Below, in pieces: positions 26,384 through 39,561 of a stretch of 64,000 nucleotides of DNA. Numbering within the stretch: the first letter of the stretch is position 1; every line of letters starts with the position of its first letter. The position numbers and the translations under genes were made by a program. The notes below the pieces were generated by a model that did not search any database, was not told the DNA's origin, and worked only from the letters and a program-made list of their open reading frames with translations. Source of the stretch: Theocolax elegans (lineage: Eukaryota; Arthropoda; Insecta; Hymenoptera; Cerocephalidae); assembly GCA_026168455.1 (NCBI GenBank), contig CM047431.1:52698029-52762028 (forward strand), read 5' to 3'.

Positions 26384-27710
26384 TCTAACAATTACTTTTC
26401 AATGGAAACATACACTACAACTAGAATTTGCTAAAAGGTAAATAAGTATGTAAGTAATACGTATTATTTAAAAAACTTAAAAATCTATAAACATGGAATG
26501 TATTTATTAAAAAATATATTTATAGGTGCGTAAATAAACAATAGTCATAGTATACAGTGTTGTAAAGTCCGGAAAAGGAAAGCAGAAAAAAAATATAACA
26601 TGTGTATTATCATTAGAAAATAAAAAAGAAAAAATTAGACGCATAGAAATTTAATTGTAACTATAAACTGTTGTCGATCTGATCATTATAATCTAGCCGC
26701 TTCTTTAGCGCGAATGTCGCTAATCAATGATCTTGTGTGCACATGCTCAAGCAATATCAAGACTAAAACTCTGATTTGTTGGTCTAGTACATGTTGTTTA
26801 TAAAAAAAAAATAGTTGACAATTTATTAAAAATTATTTTACTGTCAAGATTGTAAATCAATATCTGTTCTATACAGCTTTTTAAGATGCTTTTAATTATT
26901 TACTTTTTAATACTTATTAAAATAATTAATAATTATTTGTAACAATTTGTCCAAGCGAATAAAATTTATTTCTGATACATAGTGATCCATTATATACTTG
27001 GATTAAAAGTCACTAAAATATAATTTTGTTTCGTTATAAATGGACTAATTATTGCATTGTTTATATGTACCTGATTTTTTTGAATAATTAACTTATAAAA
27101 CCATATTTTTATTTCAGAACAATCAATTTTTACTGACTTCTTCATAGTACTAAAGTTTTTTACTGTTTTTATAATTTTGATTTTCTTAATTTAATATTAA
27201 ATATATTTTTATGTTTGTTTGGTAAGTTATTGTAATGGCTTACTGCTTTTACTTACATAGCTGTATTTTTAAACTACCATTCTTACATCTACGTGGTATT
27301 TGGATATTTCTATTTCTTATGATACTTGTTGAGTTTTTATACATTTCTTGCAACGTAATATAATGAAAATTAAGGGATTCAAAAATAAATAGTTTGTCAA
27401 TGCTTATTGGATTCTTATCGCTTATAAATTTATTTTTATTAATTATTTTCAGTAGTCTATTTTGTTGATTTTGTAGTATCGATTTGTTATTTGCACATCA
27501 ACCACTCAGTGTTCTGTGAGTATCATTGAACATAATTTTAGCTATTTTGTCAAAAATACAAATCAGATACTTCGTCTTAAAATTTAAAATAGTAATTTCG
27601 TATTAGATAGTTTTTAAAGACGCGTACATGGTATATAAAACCATTGCAAAAGACCGTTTAATAAAATACAAAAATAAACAAAATTTCTCTTTGAGTATAC
27701 TTAATATACT
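26384..27710. other. Intergenic, no gene seen
   Basis: Strongly AT-rich with only short open frames; nothing else recognised. Confidence 0.5.
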
Positions 27711-27714
27711 TGAT

Positions 27715-27895
27715 AAAATTTATAAACAAATAAAACACACCGATGGGTTCACCAATTTCGTCATTATTTTCGAACATCGTTATGGATGATTTAGAGGAAT
27801 TTTGTTTAAATAAACTTAAACAAAAATTTAATTGCATACCTTTTTTTACTACAGATATGTAGATGACACAATTTTGTGCGTAAAAGAAAAATCAT
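27715..27895 (+). pseudogene. Penelope-like reverse transcriptase fragment
   Basis: Reading from the ATG at 27743 gives MGSPISSLFSNIVMDDLEEF, and after a one-base loss in a T-run near 27845 the frame continues as YYRYVDDTILC. MGSP(I/L)S and (R/Y)YVDD are the RT finger and catalytic palm motifs of Penelope-type elements. Upstream, TPMGSP is preceded by an in-frame stop. Only about 60 codons survive, so it is a dead fragment. Assignment to Penelope over other RTs rests on these motifs alone. Confidence 0.65.
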
Positions 27896-29185
27896 ATTAA
27901 ATTAATAAAATTTAATTAAGTACATGCGTATGAAAAAGAAAAAAACATTTCAATTTACAAAATACCTATTGTACGAGAAAAATACTTATTCGAAAAAACA
28001 AATAATTGGAATAAATATAATAATCGAAGTAAGTATAGTAATTACAATATCGGCAGTTCACGATGCTCGAAAAAAGTGAACGTAAAGATTACTGCCTAAG
28101 CTTGGATCGATAAGGTAGATATCATCTTGAGTAACAGCGGTTACCACAACTGACGTTGTAAACGTCATTGTGTAACCCCATAAGAAAAACCAACGTATTA
28201 GTTTAATTTCTTTGAGAAAAGAAGAAAAAATATGTGTATGCGTATATAAACTTGTTGCAATATTTATATTTGAATAATAAATTATTTTGCTATCACTAAA
28301 TGCCGGAGTAGCACTTAAACTTAAAAATACGTATTTCACATTAAAAAATAACATGTATATGCAGGTACACACAATAATTATTTTCGTTTTAAAAATAATA
28401 CTCGTGCAGATGCATCGTTTAAAAAAAAAGTAAAAGATTAGCTTTCTAAGATAAATAATCCTAACGAAGTGGAATGCACGTACAGCGATCTGGCATGTAG
28501 TCATATAGTCTTGGAAAAACAAAAGAAACCAAGAGGAGAGCCTATTGACCTACTTGCATTCATACACATATGGGACATTTCGTGAGAGAAAAAAAATCAA
28601 TAAACACAAACTTTCGTGTAAAAATCTATATTTTTTCGTCTTGCCTCGTCGAATACGTAGACAATTTGGTAACGACAGCATTTAAAAATAAATAAAAGGA
28701 CACGATTTGTTTATATATAGATATGAATGTGTATATATAGATATAGATAAAAGTACGAGTTAAACAATTGGCGTGTACGTGTGTACATATATACATATAT
28801 AGGACAATGATCTCGCATAGGAAAACACCTGACTTAACCTAAAAATGTGATATAAAGATCTCTTTAAAAAACGGATATGCAGGGAAGTGAAAAAAAAGGA
28901 AAATAGAAAGTATAATATTTTAATAAACTCGTAGAGGCGGATCATGAAAATAAGTATATATTGTAAAGAGAGAGAGTAGGAGAACCGGGAAAGATTGCAT
29001 ACAAACCTCAGCATCTAAATTCTCGAGTAAAAGGAGATCGGACAATTGACAATGGTAATAGTTGACCGATAATTTGAAAAAAGAAGGAACATACAAATAG
29101 AAGAGTGGATAGTCGAGTTGTCGACAAAGTATATATAGATGCACGTATGAATAGAGAGGAGGTATAGACGAGGTTAATAACTCAC
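27896..29185. other. Intergenic or intron
   Basis: If the exon at 29186-29365 is real, this is its downstream intron and following exon region on the minus strand. A minus-strand frame ending at 28058 contains TMTFTTSVVVTAVTQDDIYL, which looks more protein-like than its neighbours, but I cannot join it to the upstream exon in frame using a strong donor. Confidence 0.3.
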
Positions 29186-29365
29186 CGCTATGGCCAATAT
29201 TATTACTGGAAGATTGTCCCATGGTTGCTTTAGGAAATCGATGCTCGCGCGACTCTTTGATTTGGTTAGCGGAGCATCGAGGAGAGACGGTAGGGCTCAT
29301 CCACCAGCAGGACCGTTACGAATACGATCGTTCACCGAATACTTCTCAGAATTCCGAGGAGTCAT
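29186..29365 (-). CDS. Possible exon of a small membrane protein, broken by an in-frame TGA
   Basis: From an ATG at 29365 in good context (AAG before it) the minus strand reads 22 codons ending GPAGG, then TGA, then 37 further codons in the same frame that include SRASIDFLKQPWDNLP and a hydrophobic VIILAIA, ending exactly at a strong splice donor (GTGAGT, 29185-29180). Both halves have non-random, balanced composition in an otherwise AT-rich region, and the frame is also open upstream of the ATG. It looks like one exon with a single stop. The product would have a charged cytoplasmic N-terminus and the start of a membrane segment. I do not recognise the family. The stop could be a real null allele, a sequencing error, or a readthrough site; alternatively only the short 22-codon frame is used. 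Confidence 0.35.
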
Positions 29366-32048
29366 CTTGAACTTGGCCGTGCCGCCCGGTTTCCTAGCTT
29401 CACCTCTACAGTTATAACCTTTTAATTAACGTGTTACATTGCAACTGTACACTCTTAAAACACTCGAATTACCGTAGTTATAATCTCTCTGTGTCTCTGT
29501 GTCTTTTCACCAAATTATCGAAGATTAACGCGTGCAACTTCTAGTACTTAGTATTATGTATAAAAGATTGAGTGCACAGTGCACAGTGCACCGAAGTCCG
29601 ACAAGACCGACAAGACCGAGAGCGAGAGAGAGACGGAGAGTGTTGTCCGTACTCCGTGTCCGAGTGTTGACACCACTTTGTTTCTCGTAACGTCAACTCT
29701 TCGTACTGTGACCGTCTTCGTCTTGGGCGTTAAAGCGACTCTCACGATTATGATTATTATATATGTATAGTTGTTAGTACTGCATTTTTGTTTCAACACT
29801 ACCTATATATACTCGGCGCGTTGGTGTGCGTGTTTGATCATCGGTTGGATTGGATAAATAATACAAATCATATATATCCGTTTCTTATATAATAACGATT
29901 ATGCAAATTATATTACAGATGATCGTTCGTCCAACTAACGATAAAGCGATAATTAACGCTACGGAGTGTATAAATAATTAATGTTTTAATGATTCTATTT
30001 ATAAAGTACTCGTTGGTTTATACTCCATGAAAAACAAATTTTTGGAAAAGTGACTGTTAGTCATTTCCTTGGATATATATTTTTTTTACTCAAGCCGTGA
30101 AATAGTACATTCACGGGCTATATACGCCGCTAAATAAAACTATAGACTGAAAGAGGAAGAAAAAAAGAAAAATTATTATTATTTTGTCCTGACAGTCGCT
30201 TATACGCTCGAGAATGTTTTACATTTGCGCGTCCTTGATGCATATAAGTATTGTATTATTATTATATTGAACATGAACCAATGAAAATATCTTTTCTTTA
30301 CATATATACTTGTTCTGTCTAATTAATTGATATACACACGTTAATTAAATGTGCGGTACGCTCCGTTTTCTCGATTTAGTCAGGCGAATTACGGGTGCCG
30401 TCGACACACCTGTATACGGTACACTTTATTTTATTACCAAAGAAAAATATAAATTAACAATTATTTCTATCGCTAAAGCCCATTTATTTGTTTATCCATC
30501 TATAGGTCATTAATCTTTTATTATGTGCACGCATTTAAACCGTACCACAAAATCACATTAATATATTCGGGTTATTTTCATACTCGCGGGCCTCCCACCG
30601 ATATATCCAGAAAATAATAATACGTACTCAATACTAACGAGATTTTATTATTACACACAGAATAATAAATTCGATATGTATACTTACTTATATTAAAAAA
30701 AACGTATTTTCGTTATACGCGTCCGTGATATCGCATTTTACGCATTGTTTACACGTTTTAAAATTTCTCGAGATCACCGCAACACGTGCGTTAAAAAAGC
30801 TCCAAACTCGTGTGTCAAAAAACCCCTCGATCCGATTCCGCCGAACCTCGTCCTTTATTATACCAACACCCGGTTGTAACTTTTTACGCACTTGTTACGA
30901 AATTTACAATTGTGCGTATGAAAAAGAAAAGGAAAACGTATACGTCATTTGATCGTGTGTAGCGCATGCGATCGCGCGCTTTCTGATGTATATTCGATAC
31001 TTAGAATGATATACATCGTCTATTCGTCAGTCCGGAAGCGATGCTCTTTATACGTTTCAGACGTTCATTCGCCTTTCGGTGATATTTCATTATATTTAAC
31101 TGATCACGTTAAATAATTTAATAACTAACGAATTTTTACGTTCAAACAAAATTTATTAGTCTATATATTCAACAAAATATTCGTTTGAATATAAGTGTAT
31201 AGTCGTATTGCGGAATGTTTTTTGGAATAAGTAAAAGAAATAAGTAATGGTCAAATACGCATCTATATCTTTCGATAAACGATTTTCGTTTAATTGTACA
31301 TTTTTTTGTAATACCGGGGAATCCGTATATACCAATGCGAATAATTCGAAAAATGTAGAAATATAGCAGCGCGAAAGGGTGGGAGAGAGAGAGAAAGAGA
31401 GAGATACTGCAACGAGACGGAACAATTGTAATTGCGCAGTAAAGGTTTTTTTAAAAATTCCAATTCGTATATATATGTATAATCTTACTATTTCAAAGAT
31501 AATTTCGTACAATGCTACATTTCACAACAGTTTTACGCTTCGTAAAGAGTCATTTTTGATAAAGTATAATATATGAAATGTTTTATTGAGACACCAGTGT
31601 GCGTATACGATATCGAATACGAGCGGTTGTTTAATTAAATGTGCGAAATATAAGAATATATATATAAACACAAAGAGATCGGCACGATTGAAACTGCAGA
31701 CCAATGTTGAAAAAGTTTTCTGTGTGCACATCGCATACTGCATACACACAGGTATACGTAGAGATATAGGTATAAGGAATAAGCACATCCGTATAACTAA
31801 GGGGGGTGAACGACCCAAGAGTAGCATAGTTCCCTTGGTAACGTCGTTGCACCACATATAAAAAATCCAACGTCTAGCGTATGCGCGGTCACTCGCGATC
31901 CTAGTGCACTGGCTTGTCGGAGGGAGATAATGCCTCGACCGGTCCTCCGAAAATAATCATCCGGATACGACCGTGCAAACTCTCCACCGAGTGAGCTAAC
32001 CATGTGCAACATCCACTAGTCGTTCAACCATTTACGAACCGAGAAACC
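29366..32048. other. Intergenic / 5' flank between divergent genes
   Basis: Separates the minus-strand exon ending upstream at 29365 from the Ly6 gene. A TATAAAAG at 29559-29566 (+) is followed by a GTGCACA repeat near the expected initiation distance, and a GA-rich stretch (29600-29640). Another GA run lies near 31380-31404. About 31870-32048 is probably the 5' UTR and promoter of the Ly6 gene. No coding exon recognised. Confidence 0.4.
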
Positions 32049-32969
32049 ATGCGACTCCTCGGGTGTCTCCTTTGCCTGGTCATGGCGATTTTGAGGACCG
32101 GTGAGTACGTCGCTCGCTCGACACTCCCTCATTCGGGAGGGGGGCCACCAATATTCACGACCAATCGGTGCACTCATTTACATTTATTCCCACCCAGTGC
32201 ACCGTTTTACACAATCTATATATATATATATATATACAAATACCAACAATGCGATTGTCGCACGAGTATTTAAAGTAAAGTAAACGTATAATCACGTGCA
32301 TATACAGGGGAAGGAATCGATTGCTTCAGATGCGTCTCGATCGCGGGTGACAATCCAGCTTGCGACGACCCGTTCCACAACAACGGGAGTCTCGAGTTCC
32401 TTCAATCGCCCTGCTTGGGTGGACGCAAAGGCCGAGACGGTTTATTTCCCGCTACCGCTTGCATCAAACTTGCCGGAGTTTACGGTAACGTACCCTCTAT
32501 ACCCTCTATACCCTCTACCCTATACACACCCACGTGTTCTCCTTTCTTCAAAATCAATAATACCGCTTGTGTGCTTCACTCGCGACTACCGGTCAACTGG
32601 ACCGACCGATCGATTTACCTTCATTCATTTTCGTCCAACCGTTTCCAGCCGACACCAAGGTCTCCTTGACGGTGAGGACGTGCGCGTTGGACAGCGGCAC
32701 CCTCACTACCGATTCCGAATTGATACGGATGTCTCATTGCGGCGGATTCTACTTCGAGAACAGGTACGTGTTCAACTCGCAACAATCCGCGAACGTTATT
32801 CGTATTAATACTTTAAATACATTGTCGCAGGTATCTACGTGGTTGTGTACAATCCTGCAGCGATGCCGACGCTTGCAACTCCGCGCATAGGCAAACCCAT
32901 TTCAACCCTACGTTCATTCCCTTTCTTGGATTTATCCTAGCTGGACACTTATCCCGACTTGGACTATAA
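32049..32969 (+). CDS. Secreted/GPI-anchored Ly6/uPAR-domain protein
   Basis: Four exons join cleanly with GT-AG borders: 32049-32100, 32308-32484, 32649-32763, 32831-32969, giving 160 residues. Residues 1 to about 17 (MRLLGCLLCLVMAILRTG) are a signal peptide. The mature part has ten cysteines in Ly6 order, beginning DCFRC and ending RGCVQSC then DACN, the three-finger fold signature with its closing CN. A hydrophobic C-terminus (FIPFLGFILAGHL) is what a GPI-anchor signal looks like. Insect Ly6 proteins act at the cell surface in septate junction formation, channel regulation and barrier development; which one this corresponds to I cannot tell. A polyadenylation signal AATAAA lies at 33597. 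Tail-to-tail with Su(fu). Confidence 0.88.
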
Positions 32970-34614
32970 TCCCCGTTACCTTTCTTTTTTCTTTTCTATT
33001 ATTATTTCTATACTAAAATCTAACTATCTATATAGATATATACCTCTATAAATATTCCTCTTTTTACGCATACACGTACGTGCTATTTTATGTGCCTTAT
33101 CGCGTCGATTTATATTATTTTTATTATCTATCGTTTTGTAAATTATTGTTAGTTAATCGTTTAATCGATCTTGCGACTATTTATATCTACCGAAACTTTG
33201 TACAATTGTTTGTTTATACCATGTATATCTACGTTCGAGAGTTATTTACCCAATTATTATAATATATCTATTGTGTAACAACTCTTACCTTTTACGGATG
33301 AAACCATTTGAGAAATGTTACTCATTATTAAAAACCGATGATTCCAACAATACGACCGTTATAATACTGGTTATAAACACTTTACGTTTACCTTTTACGT
33401 GTAAACATGAGACGAATTTATCGAGTTATCGAGAATGTTGTATCGATATCAATTGTATACGCATCTCGCTATGAATGAAAAGGATATATATATATATATA
33501 CATATTAAATTGTTTCACAATTTAACTAAAGTTATCGAATTTATGTAGTACCCTTGTTTTACATATACTAATTTATTTGTATTCAGATGGTTTATAAATA
33601 AATATATTTTTTTCATTGCTTATATATATAGTTTTCTATATACAATATTTTATTCATTTTCCAACGATTCTCTAAACATTTTCGCTCAAATATAATATAT
33701 ATATCTTATGTACACGATTAAATACTTATTTCGGTACAAACTCCATTTCAATAATTACATTATTATTTTATATAAAATTCGGTATCAAAATTACGTTTTT
33801 TTTAGTATAATTGCGTATCAAAAACATTCTACAGTTATAAATTAGTCTTAAAATTATTGATCGTCGTATTTAATGCATCCATGCTCGTGAAAATTATAAG
33901 TTTTTAATAATAAACGCGTTCCTGTGTTAAATGTAATGGAAGCTTTAAAAATGCGTTACCAAACTATCTAATATAAAATTATTTTTACAATTTTTTTAAT
34001 AAAAAGTTACTTAGTTATTTTTTCTCTTGAAATAATTTTCACGAGCATTACATTTTTCTTATGTGATAACCTTTAGCAATAAATTAAATTATGTAAGGCC
34101 GAATGCATTCGTGATAAGGCCACTGAATAATACTTGGGTTTTTTTTCGCACTAACAAATGATACTTTTATGCGAAGAAATACTTACAAATTCACTTATAC
34201 GATGTTTCATATTTCTTTTTGTTAATTTAAAAACACATCATTTTCATTTCAATGCATGAAGTATGTAATTTAATTAGTTTTTTTATCAAGAAAACAAGTC
34301 CTTGTAAACTCGATGTCCATCGGCTCATTTTTGTAAGTTAGTCAAGTTGGGCAACCGAATGCACCAATCAAATTTTTTCATTTTTAGTACGTCAGTTAAA
34401 CAATTAAAAAATCTTTCGCGTGTAAGACTGCGTTACCACCGAATAATGAAAGAATCGTTTCGCGTAACGCATTACCGTCGTCTTTAAAATTAAAGCTTAT
34501 TGCACTTTTTTGCGTGAATTTGTGAGTGTAGACTTTTATCAAAATACAAATTTGATGTAAAAACCGTTTTTCAACAGTTGCTCTTTACGAAAAAAAAAAC
34601 GATTATGATGAAAA
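32970..34614. other. 3' UTR and tail-to-tail spacer
   Basis: Lies between the stop codons of the Ly6 gene (+) and Su(fu) (-). AT-rich, with TA tracts near 33485 and 33700 and an AATAAA at 33597 that would end the Ly6 transcript. No further coding sequence seen. Confidence 0.6.
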
Positions 34615-37600
34615 TCAATCGCTGATGATAGTAATCGTAAGTTTGTGTTCAGGCCAATTAAAGGTTTTTGGTAAATCCAGCTGAAACATATAAATTTTGT
34701 TTAAATAATTGAACAACTAAACAACGAGTAAGTGACAAAAAACAAATTAATAAAGCCAATTAAAAAATACCTGTTCCGTTGTATCGAGAACTTGAAATTC
34801 CTGTGCCATTTGTTCGGCAAGTTCTTCAGGAAGGAGAACTTGGAGCCAAGGTCCTTGAACCACGTAAGGTTTTTCCTTAGTGACTAATGTACCAGTTACG
34901 GATGGTGCAACTATAGTCACTGCCGTATGCGACAAGATTGATTTAAAGGTGAAATGTCTACCGTGCATCACTCGACCTCTGTTAGTAAAAAGTATAAATA
35001 ATTTTAATATCTATATATTATAGTATTATAAACAATTGGGTCTAATTAAATTTTACAATTAATAAATATTGAAAGTATATCATTTGCGAATTTGATAATA
35101 TGGTTATTAAGCAATTTAAATCTACTTGCAAATTATGAATAAATTTCTCCATTTTTAATGAAGAATAACTTGTTAAATAAATGTAATTATAATATAAATA
35201 ATGTAGTACTAACTTAATAGCTAAAGGCAGTAAGGATCCCGCTTCTAAATTGAAGGTAAGGTGTAACCCATGAAGAACTCTAACATCATTATCTTCGCTC
35301 ATCGTTAAGTCTTGTTCGCAAGGCGACAGTCTTTCGGATTTAATAGTAGGTTTAACATCTAATTCTTCATCCTCGTCCGAATCTTCTCTCCTCTCCCGAT
35401 ATTTGTCCATATTCTTGTCGTTGAACAATTGTACCCACCTAATATACGAAATAAAAAGAAAAAAGAAAAATGGACGTTTTAATAAATTGTAAACTATTGT
35501 TAAAACGTACTGTTCTCATGATTCAGAGTCAATAAAGAATTACCAGCATTTAGCAGATACACCGCTAAGATTCGATCCTTCTCTTTCGATACCACTTTGA
35601 ATTTGTTGAGCTATCGATGAATCCTCTTCCATAACGGAACGTGTTCTAGTTGTGTTGGTCAAAAGCCAAGGACCGCAACCTCTCGTCGTTTTTAACAAAT
35701 TTATCACTCCCAATCCATTCCAATGTTGCGCTGCTTGTAATTCCTCGGAGGTAACACCGACGATCTGTATGAACGAAACCTGACGAGAAATAAAAAAAAT
35801 GAGTTAAAATTGATTAATTAGAACAAAGAAGATATATAGTTGCGTGCAAACATTTTTTGCTAATAATTTTTTTATTAATACGGATACAAATATATCGCCA
35901 GAATTATAAATTTAAAAAATCTATATTATAATTAAAAGTTTGACATTTTACATTTCTTCAGTTGTAGTGTTTATTTCAAGTTTGGCATATTCCATAAATT
36001 TAAAAGAAGAAAACGAATAACTTTACATTTGCAAATTTACGATACAAAATGTCATTAGATTTTGATGAGTACCGTGCACAATTTGTTGTATTATCTCTTT
36101 AAAAAAGTGGAATCGTATGTAGTATTACATTGCACATTAAAGTGCATCGTTTGTAGTATTGAACCAAATTTAGACCGATTTAAATTAATTGATTGTTTAA
36201 TGTACGATTTACATTTCTTTCAGACATACATTACACCAAATATTGCGTAAGTATTACATACATTGAAAATTTGTAAAATTTCTTTTCGTTTGTTTTTTTT
36301 TAATTGTACGATTATTCCGTGTAAAGTCCAACTTGAAATAAAATACGCGCAGGTGAAAGTAAAATTTCGATACGTTTGAAGGTTTCAAACGGTACTATAG
36401 ATCGAAAAAATAAAAAATTAACGATTTTATCAAAGTGGAAGTGGTATTATTTGAAAATTTGGTTTGGTAATGCATAACTTTGGTAAAAAGGAGCGTTATA
36501 AAGATCTAAAACTTTGGATTTCTTCATATTTTTACATTAGAAAATAGGTATATTCTAGAATTTGGATAAGACACTCTTCCGAAGACCTTGACCTCTTCTA
36601 TAGTGTGAGCTCAGTTTCAGATGAAAAGGAATTTAACTTTTAATTTTCATATATATAGAAATAAAATAATAGATTTAACAATGAAATTACCTTTTAATCG
36701 AGTTTTTTAATGAATCAATATTTTGCGGAGAATTTAAGTTCTATACTGAGTCTATCATAAAATAGGAGAGATTTTATTTGTCATCCCGTTGAAAGCAAAT
36801 GTTGAATACATCAATATTTGAGTTAACAATTGAGCTAAGTGGGCAACAACTCAAATGAATTGTTTACGATTAAACTAAATAATTATTTAGCTAAATTTGC
36901 TATTGATATTTTGGTCGTTTAGCCCCCTCAATTGATTCGGTCGATAAACAATCTTCACAAGCGTATATCATTATTGCAAAAAGTATAATAACTGTTAACG
37001 GGATGTCGAATCCAAGTTACAGGGATCTACACCTTTCAACATAAGAATTATGTTGGAAATATTGATTTAAAAATCTGAAAAAATTCATATTGGTAGTTTA
37101 AAACAAAAGCCAGCACATGACGTTTTGATGTTTTAAGAAAAAATAAATTTGTTAATAATAATTGAATAAACAATTTTCGGTCGGTAATTATTTATCTAAA
37201 AAAGCATGAATTTGCAACGCAAAAATCATAATTAAATTACAAATTTAAAAATCTGAAAAAATTTGCGTACACTATTTAAAACATGTCTAAGGGCATGACG
37301 TTCAGAATATTTTCAAAAATTTATTCTTTTGTTTATAAAATTATCTTGGAAATATTGAATTAAATAATAAATATTTAAAAAATGACCATTTTCTGAGTCC
37401 GACATCCCCTTAAGCAAGGTAATTTGTTGGGAAAGTGTTTATAGTTGAAGAAGTAAAATGTTACCTCGCCGTGTGGAGTGGAAGCCGAAGTAGGTAATTG
37501 AGGATCCTTAGCCATCAATATCTGGGTGATACGTCCTGGTTTCCCATCGAGCGGTGCGTGCCAAGATACGTGATCGCCGGGCATCAGCATGTTTCCCGAA

Positions 37601-39561
37601 CTAAACACGTATTTAGCCAATTGTTGCATTACGTTGGCTGGCCAAGTTGGTGGTCTCGTTTCCCCTCGTTCTCGTACCAATCTGAACGTCAACTCGAAAC
37701 CAAAACCACTTGGTCGACCCGGTCCGCTTCGTGGGTGTAGTCTTCCATCGCCGTGAAGATCCGACAATCCGAGGCTATTTAATCAACCGAATGATTATAC
37801 TTTCACTGCGCGGACCTTTACTCGCTTTTCGTATAACATTTCATTGGAGACTTTCGAACATCTTACACTTTTCTATACTTAACAAAAGAAAATCACCGCG
37901 TGCATCGTTTATAATCGACTCGAACCCCGAAATATGTGCATTTACCGCTGGTCTGTGTGTGTATAAATACAAACTACGGTAATTTGTATCCTCTATTTTC
38001 TCCTCCTGCCCCTCGAGTGTTCCGACTCGACAGAAGCTCGACAGAAAAAAAAAGATAAAACAAAATATCCTCGACTTCCGGTGGTTACCCTTTAAACGGA
38101 TGGGATTCTCATCCTCCCGTTTATTCTTAGCCCTATATATACTTGTGTAGTTTGTCGCGCGCCGGCAGCTGCTCCACGGCGAAATTATTACTCGAGTTGA
38201 AAAACTTGATAGTTATTTCCGATTTTTCAAGCTTTCTTAGCCTTTGTACGTATATATCCCACACACCTTAGGAACCGTAATGATTCTTTAAAAACATTTT
38301 AACAAGGAACTCAATGTTTTGCGCGTTGATAAGGAGCTCTCAAAATCGTTATATTTTATATATTAAAACGAGGATAGGCTTTAATCATTTTTGTTTTGAC
38401 GTATAAGAATTATTACGTGTATTAATATACGTCTCAAATTTACTACCTTTGCACATTGTAATAATTCGCGTAAAACATAACAAAGATTATGATAGTCACA
38501 GTTTATCTTCCCGTTCAATATGTAGTAATTTTTAACACGCAATAAACTCGGTGTTATACTCCGTATTAAATATCCAGATGTTCAATAAAAATACATTGTC
38601 AACTTTTAATATTTTGATTTTGGTCTTACTTTTGTATATATCAAGTATTTTTAATTATACAACGAACCGCATAATAAGATGCAAAATATTAATATCCACT
38701 AATTATATACCCTATATGCATTACCCGACGAAAATATGTAAGTAATTTTCATTTTTATAATTTACGCGTGTTATTGAATTAGCGTTAAATGTAAACATGT
38801 TTGTTATAATAATGAAGGTACAGCCGGTCGAGGCTGGCAAAGATTCATCGCAACGTCGTCTCTTAAATATTAATCAACCGGTTAATTTATAAACTTTAAA
38901 TAATTGAAAATCGGTTGTGGAAAGAAAAACACAATGTACTAATTTAAGTGAATGATAAAGAGAGATATTTTTTATTAATTCGTTCGTGGCGATCAGTATA
39001 GAAGCATCAAGTATGTAATTCAGAACGAAAAATTGATAATCGTCCGATCCTTCGAAAATTCCAAGAGAGATATTGGCTTTTTAATGTTTCTAAGAGTAAT
39101 ATAATATCTTAATTTTCTTTTCCCCATACCTGATGTAGTGCCAGTGTGGCGGTACGTTCAGCTCGGGGCATCCCGGATTCTCGTACATGCTAATGTAATC
39201 CAAAGGATCGGGTCCACCCAACCTATACATAAAACCAAAGTTAAACGTATGTATATATTATACGTACCGTGTATACACGCGCATTACAACGATAAAGGAA
39301 GAATAATAGTTTTAGAACAGAGACGTACAGGTATACATTAAAACAATCCAATTGTTTGTTATACATACGTTGTGTATACAACAAAGGAGAAAATAATGAT
39401 AACGATGATTGTTAGTATAGTGTTACGTATATATATATAGTATATACACACCAATACTTTACGATAGCGGTGACAGTGAGCGGGTTACTTTGTTCCGGAT
39501 AAATTTCTCGACACAAATTGTGCAAAGCTTCGAGCCCTGGTGCTCGCGTAGCCATCGTCAT
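34615..39561 (-). CDS. Su(fu): Suppressor of fused (Hedgehog pathway repressor)
   Basis: Seven minus-strand exons: 39561-39452, 39222-39130, 37774-37465, 35779-35544, 35438-35214, 34978-34771, 34680-34615. They join in frame to 415 residues. Su(fu) binds Ci/Gli transcription factors, holds them in the cytoplasm and represses Hedgehog targets. Diagnostic pieces: KYWLGGPDPLDYISMY (residues 35-50), PPHWHYI (61-67), LSDLHGDGR (71-79), MPGDHVSWH in exon 3, and HGRHFTFKSI in the C-terminal domain. An acidic, Ser-rich loop (EDSDEDEELD) separates the two domains, as in other family members. The last 66-base exon (LPKTFNWPEHKL) was found by splice logic; without it the protein would end early at an intronic stop. 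ATG 39561 is the first in frame (the frame upstream offers only GTG). Intron 3 carries a TTAA MITE. Confidence 0.95.
36999..37409. mobile_element. TTAA-flanked MITE, copy 2, in a Su(fu) intron
   Basis: Intact TTAA on both sides (36995-36998 and 37410-37413). Ends CGGGATGTCGAATCC and GAGTCCGACATCCCC are imperfect inverted repeats. It is the opposite-orientation relative of 13080-13457 and slightly longer. It ends about 55 bases from the 5' splice site of exon 3, close enough to matter for splicing. Confidence 0.75.

Noticed and set aside
29294..29300. TGA as a selenocysteine codon
   Set aside because: I see no SECIS-like element I can support, the flanking protein matches no known selenoprotein, and Hymenoptera are generally thought to lack them.
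29190..29417. Plus-strand 75-codon open frame
   Set aside because: It is antisense to the more protein-like minus-strand frame that ends at a strong splice donor.
34747..34770. Su(fu) ending in VFFNWLY
   Set aside because: It reads through a splice donor; the true continuation at 34680 matches the family's C-terminus.
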